Assembly (NCBI RefSeq): GCF_002007645.1
Contig: NZ_CP019791.1
Location: forward strand, 1,674,001 to 1,738,000
Origin: Anaerohalosphaera lusitana
GTDB lineage: Bacteria > Planctomycetota > Phycisphaerae > Sedimentisphaerales > Anaerohalosphaeraceae
DNA: 64,000 bases
Reading direction: 5' to 3'
Made by a program: the position numbers and the translations under genes. The notes beneath the pieces were generated by a model, which saw nothing but the letters and a program-made list of their open reading frames with translations, searched no databases and was not told the DNA's origin. The first letter of the stretch is position 1; each line of letters begins with the position of its first letter. Shown in pieces: positions 58,224 through 64,000 of the stretch.

Positions 58224-59006
58224 ATGAAAATCATTATTCTCACCCAAGAAGAAAATCTGTATCTGCCGCAATCCTTTGCCACGGTGTGCCGGGCCTTTCC
58301 CGATGAAGTGGTCTGTATCGTGGCATCACCGGCCATGAGTACGCATGGAGGGGCGGTAAAGGGCTTTCTCAAACATTTTCAGTTGTTTGGTATCAGGGGC
58401 ACCTGGATCATGGCCTGTCGTTTGATTATAGCCAAGCTCAAGGGTAGGTTCGCCAAGCCGTCATCTGAAGGGCCGTTTCATTCCATAAAGCAGGTGGCCG
58501 ATGGTTTTGATATACCATATTATCATGTGCCTAAAGTCCGGGAGCAGCAGTTCCAGTATATCCTGGACAAGTACAGGCCAGATCTGCTCATATCCATCAG
58601 CTGCCCGCAGATCATCGGTAAAAAGATCAGGGAGCGCATACCCATGGGCTGTATTAATGTCCATGGCGCGCCATTGCCGAAATATCGCGGGCTGATGCCT
58701 GCTTTCTGGGTGCTGCGTAACGGAGAAACTGAAACCGCTACCAGTGTCCATGATTTAATGGCTAAGCTGGACGATGGAGAAATTCTGGTACAGAAGAAGG
58801 TTGCAATTGATCCTAATGACACCTGGGATTCCCTGGTGACCAAAACCAAGGCTGAGGGTGCGAGGGCACTTGTTGAGGCCATAGAACAGATTAAGGCCGG
58901 CACAGTTCAGCGTAAACCTAATCGTGAAGAAGACGCGACTTATTTTTCATTCCCGACAGCAGAAGATAGGAAGGCCTTTATTAAAGCGGGGAGGAGTTTC
59001 TTCTGA
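58224..59006 (+). CDS. Formyltransferase-family protein (sugar N-formyltransferase-like)
   Basis: A 260-residue enzyme with the formyl-transferase fold. 'INVHGAPLPKYRGLMPAFW' near 140-158 contains the catalytic Asn/His pair. 'LMAKLDDGEILVQKK' near 178-192 contains the Asp. It resembles methionyl-tRNA formyltransferase but lacks the C-terminal tRNA-binding domain length and lies in a sugar locus. A role in formylating an aminosugar with 10-formyl-THF is likely. ATG 58224 lies just past the previous stop. Confidence 0.82.
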   Translation: MKIIILTQEENLYLPQSFATVCRAFPDEVVCIVASPAMSTHGGAVKGFLKHFQLFGIRGTWIMACRLIIAKLKGRFAKPSSEGPFHSIKQVADGFDIPYYHVPKVREQQFQYILDKYRPDLLISISCPQIIGKKIRERIPMGCINVHGAPLPKYRGLMPAFWVLRNGETETATSVHDLMAKLDDGEILVQKKVAIDPNDTWDSLVTKTKAEGARALVEAIEQIKAGTVQRKPNREEDATYFSFPTAEDRKAFIKAGRSFF

Positions 59007-59941
59007 ATGCTAACATTAAAAATGTGATCTCGATTGATGTCGAGGACTGGTTTCATATACTCGACTCTTCAGTCACGCCAGAGATTCGTACTTGGTCTGA
59101 TCTGCCTTTACGGGCACAAGCAAGTATGATGAAGATCCTCGAGATGTTGGCAGAGACTGGTACAAAGGCCACCTTTTTCTGGCTGGGCTGGATGGCAGAG
59201 CGGATGCCGCAGCTGGTTAGGCGTTGTGCCGATGAGGGCCATGAGATTGCCAGTCATGGTTATGGCCATATTCTTGCCTATAAAGCAGGACGGCAGGCTT
59301 TTAGGGAGGATATACGTAAGGCAAAGTTGATCCTGGAAGGTATCGTTGGACAGCCTGTCCAAGGATTTCGGGCACCAGGATTTGGTATTACAGAAAAGGC
59401 TTCATGGGCTTTTGATGTGATCAAGAATGTGGGCTATGAATATGATACCAGCGTTTTTCCAGCTTCTCGTGGGCATGGTGGTTTATTGGATGCTCCTTTA
59501 GGTTTACACTTTATAACAACTGAGTCCGGACCTCTACCGGAGGTTCCGATGTCGATGGTAGAGCTATTTGATAAGCGGTTTAGCATCTTTGGCGGTGGCT
59601 ATCTGCGGTTGGCCCCGCAGGGATTGATCCGATGGGGAATAAAACAGTTGCACAAGCAGGGGCAGCCGCTGATTATCTATGTGCATCCGCGTGAAGTCGA
59701 TCCGGATCATCCCCGTCTACCGCTGGGTTTGGTGCGGCGGTTTAAGAGCTATGTCAATTTGAGATCGACCATGCCAAAGCTGAACTGGTTGTGCCACAAT
59801 TATTCGTTCTTCACAATGCGTGAACTGGTGGCTGATTATGTGAAATCAGCAGACCGTGAAAAACTTCTGAAAAAGCTCGGAAATTCAGAAGATAAAGACT
59901 GGTTTGATTCTGTCTTTTTTTTGAAAGGAGATCCTTCTTGA
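59003..59941 (+). CDS. Polysaccharide deacetylase, XrtA/PEP-CTERM-associated type
   Basis: A protein of 312 residues of carbohydrate esterase family 4. The NodB domain starts with 'ISIDVEDWFHIL' (catalytic Asp). It continues with 'GTKATFFWLGWMAERMPQLVRRCADEGHEIASHGYGH' (metal His pair) and 'VQGFRAPGFGITEKASWAFD', and ends with the DUF3473-like part typical of exosortase-linked loci ('YVHPREVDPDHPRLPL'). Start choice is open. GTG 59024 lacks a ribosome site. CTG 59003 has GGGGAGGAG 6 bases upstream, overlaps the previous stop as CTGA and gives a natural N-terminus (NANIKNVISIDVED). I list 59003. Confidence 0.85.
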   Translation: MNANIKNVISIDVEDWFHILDSSVTPEIRTWSDLPLRAQASMMKILEMLAETGTKATFFWLGWMAERMPQLVRRCADEGHEIASHGYGHILAYKAGRQAFREDIRKAKLILEGIVGQPVQGFRAPGFGITEKASWAFDVIKNVGYEYDTSVFPASRGHGGLLDAPLGLHFITTESGPLPEVPMSMVELFDKRFSIFGGGYLRLAPQGLIRWGIKQLHKQGQPLIIYVHPREVDPDHPRLPLGLVRRFKSYVNLRSTMPKLNWLCHNYSFFTMRELVADYVKSADREKLLKKLGNSEDKDWFDSVFFLKGDPS

Positions 59942-61041
59942 AAATAATCAATGTAGTTGGTGCCAGACCGAATTTTATGAAAATAGCCCCTCTGATGGAG
60001 GCTTATAATAAGAACGGACAAATTGAACCTCTACTTGTTCATACCGGTCAGCACTACGATGAAAAAATGAGTGATTTATTCTTCCGCCAGTTGGGGATCC
60101 CGGAGCCGGATATGAACCTTGGAATTGGTTCCGCTTCTCATGCTGTACAAACTGCAGAAATAATGAAGGCGTTTGAGCCTGTCTGTCTGGAGCATAAGCC
60201 AGATGTAGTTCTGGTTGTGGGGGATGTTAACAGTACGATAGCCTGCGGCCTGGTAGCAGTGAAGCTGGGCATAAAGCTGATCCATGTCGAGGCCGGCCTT
60301 CGCAGCGGCGACCGCTCTATGCCCGAGGAGATCAACCGTATTTTGACAGATTCGATTTCAGATCTGTTGTTCTGTACAGAGCAGAGCGGCGTTGACAATT
60401 TACTGGCAGAGGGAGTGGAAGACGACCGTATTCATATGGTCGGCCATGTTATGATCGACACACTGCTGAAGAATCTGGAAAAGGCTCAAAAGTCAAATAT
60501 GCTTGCCGATCTTGAGTCCAGATTCGGTGTCAATGGCGATGGCTATGCAGTTTTGACTATGCATCGTCCGAGCAATGTGGATGATCCGGTAGTGTTCAGC
60601 CGTATTTTGGATGCGTTAGAAGTTATTCAGAAGGACTTGCCAATTATCTTCCCAATGCATCCGCGTACAAGGAACAATATCGCGGGTACTGAACTCGGCA
60701 GTCGAATCGAAGATATGACCAACTTGCATCTTCTCGAACCTGTGGGTTATCTGGATTTCTTGAAGCTAACCTCTTCCGCCAAAATAGTCCTTACCGATTC
60801 GGGCGGCATCCAGGAGGAAACTACTGTGCTCCAAATTCCTTGCATAACGCTTCGTGAGAATACCGAGCGACCCATCACAGCCGAAATCGGCTCTAACCAA
60901 ATAGTCGGCACTAGCACGGAATCAATTCTGCAAGCTTATTCAGTGGTGAAATCAGGACAATTCCGCAAGCCGCAAGTACCGCCTCTGTGGGACGGCAAAG
61001 CTGCAGAGAGAATAGTGAAAGCATTAGTCAAAAAAATATAG
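59938..61041 (+). CDS. wecB: UDP-N-acetylglucosamine 2-epimerase (non-hydrolysing)
   Basis: A 367-residue enzyme that interconverts UDP-GlcNAc and UDP-ManNAc. Family motifs are 'VVGARPNFMKIAPLMEA' at the start, 'HTGQHYDEKMSDLFF', 'HVEAGLRSGDRSMPEEINR' near 115-133, 'MHRPSNVDD' and 'LTDSGGIQEETTVL' near 280. Translation begins at TTG 59938, with AAGGAG well placed and a TTGA overlap with the deacetylase stop. The product feeds the ManNAc(A) branch of the polysaccharide. Confidence 0.94.
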   Translation: MKIINVVGARPNFMKIAPLMEAYNKNGQIEPLLVHTGQHYDEKMSDLFFRQLGIPEPDMNLGIGSASHAVQTAEIMKAFEPVCLEHKPDVVLVVGDVNSTIACGLVAVKLGIKLIHVEAGLRSGDRSMPEEINRILTDSISDLLFCTEQSGVDNLLAEGVEDDRIHMVGHVMIDTLLKNLEKAQKSNMLADLESRFGVNGDGYAVLTMHRPSNVDDPVVFSRILDALEVIQKDLPIIFPMHPRTRNNIAGTELGSRIEDMTNLHLLEPVGYLDFLKLTSSAKIVLTDSGGIQEETTVLQIPCITLRENTERPITAEIGSNQIVGTSTESILQAYSVVKSGQFRKPQVPPLWDGKAAERIVKALVKKI

Positions 61042-61080
61042 GGACTATTTCGTAAAGTCTGAAAAGTTGAGGAGTTTATC

Positions 61081-62433
61081 ATGAAAGTATCGGTAGTTGG
61101 TGTTGGATATGTTGGTCTTGTTGCAGCTGCATGCCTTGCCGAGGGCGGCAATCATGTGGTCTGTGTTGATAACGATCAGAAAAAGATTGATGACCTTAAC
61201 CAGGGCGTGATTCCAATCTATGAGCCGGGGCTTACCGAGATAGTCAAAAAGAATGTTGAGGCAGGAAGGCTCATCTTCACGACCGATCTTTCGGAAGGCG
61301 TTGCCAAATCGCTGCTTGTGTTCATTGGAGTTGGGACGCCCAGTGCGGACGATGGATCAGCTGACATATCGGCTGTTCTGGCGGTTGCGAAGGATGTTGC
61401 TCGCTGTATGGATGGCTACCGAATTGTCGTGACCAAGAGTACTGTTCCTGTCGGCACACACAAAAAGGTAAGCGATATTATTTCGAGTTATACCGAACAT
61501 CCATTCGATTACGTCTCGAACCCCGAATTTCTGAAAGAAGGTTCGGCGGTGGACGATTTCTTAAAGCCTGATCGGGTCATCATAGGGACGACAAACCCAG
61601 CAGTAATGGAGATCATGAAACAGCTCTACGCACCCTTCATGCGTAAAAAGAGCAGGATGATTTTCATGGATCCAGCAAGTGCGGAGATGGCGAAATATGC
61701 CGCAAATGCCATGCTGGCTACCAGAATTACTTTCATGAATGAGTTAAGCGGTTTGTGCGATGAGCTTGGCGCAGATATTGAAATGGTTCGCCACGGAATT
61801 GGCAGTGATGGCCGAATAGGTTCATCTTTCCTGTTTGCAGGGCTAGGGTATGGCGGAAGCTGTTTTCCTAAGGACGTGCGGGCCTTATCTTTTATGGGTG
61901 ATGGCTGCGGTTGCGAAATGACTTTGGCCAAAGCTGTTCAAGCTGCGAACTATAAGCAGCAGGATCGGTTTGCTGAACGTGTTATTGAGTATTATAAGAA
62001 TCGACCTGAAACTACCCTGGCAGCCTGGGGTTTGGCGTTCAAGGCCCGAACCGACGATGTCCGCGAATCACCAGCATTGAGATGTGTCAATAAATTTATC
62101 GCTGCAGGTATCAAAGTCAAAGCTTATGACCCTGAGGCAATGGAAACTGCCGTGGCCGATATAGATGGCAAGGTCGAAATGGGTGAGAATGCTTATGACA
62201 TACTCAACGGCTGCGATGGGCTCGTGATCATGACTGACTGGCAGGAGTTCCGCAGCCCGGCCTTCGATGACATAAAAGACAAACTCAACAAAGCGGTGAT
62301 CTTTGATGGGCGAAACCTCTATGAGCCTCCCTTTGTGGCAAAGCAGGGGATCGAATATCATAGCATCGGGCGAGTTTCTGTATTTCCCCAGGGTGTCCAG
62401 CAGGAAACAGACAGCCTGAGAATGAGAGCATAA
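61081..62433 (+). CDS. ugd: UDP-glucose 6-dehydrogenase family protein
   Basis: A 450-residue dehydrogenase of the Ugd type. 'VSVVGVGYVGLVAAACLAEGG' is the NAD motif. 'TKSTVPVGTHKKV' and 'YVSNPEFLKEGSAVDDFLKPDRVIIG' are typical of UDP-glucose enzymes. The catalytic Cys is in 'GYGGSCFPKDVRAL' near 258-271, and 'WGLAFKARTDDVRESPAL' follows. It makes UDP-glucuronate. AGGAG lies 7 bases before the ATG. It would supply the 4-epimerase (galacturonate pathway) at the window's end. Confidence 0.94.
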   Translation: MKVSVVGVGYVGLVAAACLAEGGNHVVCVDNDQKKIDDLNQGVIPIYEPGLTEIVKKNVEAGRLIFTTDLSEGVAKSLLVFIGVGTPSADDGSADISAVLAVAKDVARCMDGYRIVVTKSTVPVGTHKKVSDIISSYTEHPFDYVSNPEFLKEGSAVDDFLKPDRVIIGTTNPAVMEIMKQLYAPFMRKKSRMIFMDPASAEMAKYAANAMLATRITFMNELSGLCDELGADIEMVRHGIGSDGRIGSSFLFAGLGYGGSCFPKDVRALSFMGDGCGCEMTLAKAVQAANYKQQDRFAERVIEYYKNRPETTLAAWGLAFKARTDDVRESPALRCVNKFIAAGIKVKAYDPEAMETAVADIDGKVEMGENAYDILNGCDGLVIMTDWQEFRSPAFDDIKDKLNKAVIFDGRNLYEPPFVAKQGIEYHSIGRVSVFPQGVQQETDSLRMRA

Positions 62434-62451
62434 ACTGAAAAAAGGTTTCCT

Positions 62452-63372
62452 ATGAAAGTTCTAATCACCGGTGGGGCTGGGTTTATTGCCAGCCATATCG
62501 TCGAGCATTTTGCCGGCAAAGCTGAGATAACCGTTTTGGACAATCTGCGATCTGGCTATCGGCGGAATCTTGAAGGGCGTGACGTGGAGTTTATTGAAGG
62601 GTCGATTACCGATCGTGCGGCTGTGAAAAGAGCGGTTGCGGGGGCGGATTACGTCTTTCATCTGGCGGCGATGGTCAGCGTGCCAGAATCGATGCAGCAG
62701 CCCAGTGAGTGCGTGGACATAAACGTCCATGGCCTGCTCAATGTACTTAAAGAATCTGCGGCGGCTGATGTAAAAAAGCTCGTTTTCTCCAGTTCGGCCG
62801 CTATCTACGGCGATAACCCCACCGTCCCCAAACTGGAAAATATGCTGCCCGAGCCAAAGAGCCCGTATGCTATAACCAAGCTGGACGGCGAATACTACTG
62901 CCGGATGTTTGCCGAAGAAGGGCGGCTGGAAACTTGCTGTCTGCGATATTTCAACGTGTTCGGACCGCGACAGGACCCCAACAGTGCATATGCTGCTGCT
63001 GCTGTGCCGATCTTTATCAGCAAGGCACTTGCTAACGAACCGATCACAATCTTTGGCGACGGCACTCAGACTCGTGATTTTATATACGTCAAGGACATAG
63101 TCGCTGCCAACATATACGCCGCTGCCAATGAAAACTGCCGAGGCGTTTACAACGTGGCATATGGCAAACGCCTCTCGATAAATGATCTCGCCGAGCGGAT
63201 CATTCGGCTGACCGGCTCAAAATCCGAGATACACTATGCCCCTGAACGCCCAGGCGATGTGAAGCATTCCCAGGCTTGCATCGACCAAATCGTCCAGGCT
63301 GGGTTTACGCCCGATTGCGATTTTGATTCGGGCCTGTTGGCAACCATTGATTACTTCAAGAACACACACTAA
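62452..63372 (+). CDS. NAD-dependent UDP-sugar epimerase (SDR, WbpP/GalE-like)
   Basis: A 306-residue extended SDR enzyme. '[17 protein letters not shown]' is the NAD loop near 4-20. The catalytic Ser is in '[12 protein letters not shown]' and Tyr/Lys in '[13 protein letters not shown]' near 142-154. '[21 protein letters not shown]'-like sequence (near 165-185) and '[21 protein letters not shown]' follow. It probably swaps C4 of UDP-GlcNAc or UDP-Glc derivatives. It lies 18 bases after ugd. Confidence 0.9.
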   Translation: [306 protein letters not shown]

Positions 63373-63394
63373 TTTCGAAGCCGTATCAACGTTA

Positions 63395-63823
63395 ATGAAA
63401 TTCCACCCGATTAGACTCACTCTAAGCATAGCCGTTATCCTGGGCATGTTTGTGGTTACTCATATTCCGCAGGATAGAATGTCCGTCGACCTTGGTACAT
63501 TCGGTTTTGACAAGCTGCTGCATGCCGGAGCCTATTTTATCATCACGCTGTCCGTTCTGTGGTCATTTGAGGGACGGCATCGGCTATTTTTAACGACCGT
63601 GGCATGTACAGTAGCTTCGTGGGGAGCATTTGATGAGCTTACACAGCCGATGTTTGGCCGAACTACATCAGCGGGCGACTGGCTGGCCGACTGTGTGGGA
63701 GTGGGGTTGGCAGTACTGCTATATAGAGGTATTAAGATGATTTCTGACAAACAAAAACAGCAGGAAATAGATCCTTGCGAAGAATACATTGAGATTTCCG
63801 TCGAGGAGAACAAAGTTTCATGA
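63395..63823 (+). CDS. VanZ-family membrane protein
   Basis: A protein of 142 residues with about three to four hydrophobic spans. VanZ hallmarks are '[19 protein letters not shown]' and '[33 protein letters not shown]'. The last ~25 residues are charged and cytoplasmic. VanZ proteins often accompany exosortase and exopolysaccharide genes; the biochemical role is unknown. I begin at ATG 63395, which follows the epimerase stop. The open frame extends upstream into that gene. The stop overlaps the next start as ATGA. Confidence 0.83.
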   Translation: MKFHPIRLTLSIAVILGMFVVTHIPQDRMSVDLGTFGFDKLLHAGAYFIITLSVLWSFEGRHRLFLTTVACTVASWGAFDELTQPMFGRTTSAGDWLADCVGVGLAVLLYRGIKMISDKQKQQEIDPCEEYIEISVEENKVS

Positions 63824-64000
63824 AGATACTGATCACTGGAACCGCTGGTTTTATCGGTTATAATCTTGCTAAAAAGCTCATCGCTCGTGGTGACGAGGTC
63901 GTCGGGCTCGACAGCATAAACGATTACTATGATGTCCGGCTAAAGTACGGCAGGCTGGTGGAGACTGGTATCGCGGCGGACGAAATTGAGTACAACAAGC
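63820..64000 (+). CDS. UDP-glucuronate 4-epimerase-like SDR protein, 3' end cut by window edge
   Basis: The first 60 codons of an extended SDR epimerase, from ATG 63820, which overlaps the VanZ stop (ATGA). The visible N-terminus is [20 protein letters not shown], followed by '[20 protein letters not shown]', a pattern characteristic of the CapI / UDP-glucuronate 4-epimerase group. With Ugd upstream it would turn UDP-glucuronate into UDP-galacturonate for the polymer. The active-site part lies beyond the window. Confidence 0.85.
   Translation, partial: MKILITGTAGFIGYNLAKKLIARGDEVVGLDSINDYYDVRLKYGRLVETGIAADEIEYNK

Noticed and set aside
1-64000. CRISPR array
   Set aside because: No series of regularly spaced direct repeats of 20-40 bases and no cas gene were seen.

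Overview
The window reads as chromosomal DNA of an anaerobic, Gram-negative-type planctomycete, most likely class Phycisphaerae / order Sedimentisphaerales. This is inferred from gene content, not from a marker gene. The clues are two secreted proteins with PEP-CTERM sorting tails, a dockerin repeat with the 'LAANWL' signature common in that order, kdsA (an LPS-type outer membrane), oxygen-sensitive 2-oxoacid oxidoreductase genes, and a group 3b-type [NiFe] hydrogenase under Rex.

1-6.7 kb (minus strand): an aryl-acid / aromatic amino acid operon. In transcription order it holds IorA and IorB (indolepyruvate:ferredoxin oxidoreductase), an arylacetate-CoA ligase, a tandem ACT sensor, a 36-residue membrane peptide, an SSS sodium symporter and a second ligase cut by the window edge. 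A near-consensus promoter precedes iorA. At 6698-8061 a complete two-frame ISKra4-like insertion sequence with terminal repeats and a target duplication sits upstream of that promoter. A sirtuin follows on the plus strand at 8.2 kb.

8.9-14.5 kb (minus strand): Rex, then the four subunits of an NAD(P)-linked [NiFe] hydrogenase (beta, gamma, small, large) ending in a terminator, then a hydrogenase maturation protease. The rex promoter closely resembles the iorA promoter and has a Rex-box-like palindrome at its start site.

14.8-24.7 kb: housekeeping genes. These are leuS, a CYTH protein, a lipid kinase, kdsA, a radical SAM protein, a small unknown protein and a XerC/D recombinase on plus, then a D-2-hydroxyacid dehydrogenase and PepD on minus.

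24.97 to about 32.6 kb: a compact integrated element in tRNA-Tyr. It has a tyrosine integrase whose last codons are the antisense of the tRNA, a Fic AMPylase, a cluster of AAACAT boxes, a replication initiator, a primase-helicase, a serine recombinase and an AlpA-like regulator. No capsid, tail or conjugation gene is visible, so it looks like a satellite-type or plasmid-like element. The far attachment site was not found.

32.8-37.9 kb: surface proteins (two PEP-CTERM proteins, one dockerin protein, one small secreted protein) and two tandem FixJ/NarL-like regulators whose receiver domains have lost the phospho-acceptor aspartate.

38.0-64.0 kb (plus strand): a long exopolysaccharide / O-antigen-type locus. 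It holds a Wza-like export lipoprotein, a Wzc-like tyrosine autokinase with a Tyr-Gly tail, a CpsB-type PHP phosphatase, a Wzy/ligase-TPR protein, a stand-alone degenerate receiver, a WecA-like initiating transferase, a TviB-like dehydrogenase, flippase, polymerase, glycosyltransferases, acyl- and formyltransferases, a two-domain oxidoreductase with a heparinase-like protein, a deacetylase, WecB, Ugd, two sugar epimerases (the second cut by the edge) and a VanZ protein. Many neighbours overlap by a few bases, so it is probably one long operon or a few overlapping ones. The middle (about 50.1-53.1 kb) is visibly AT-richer and may be an exchanged serotype cassette.
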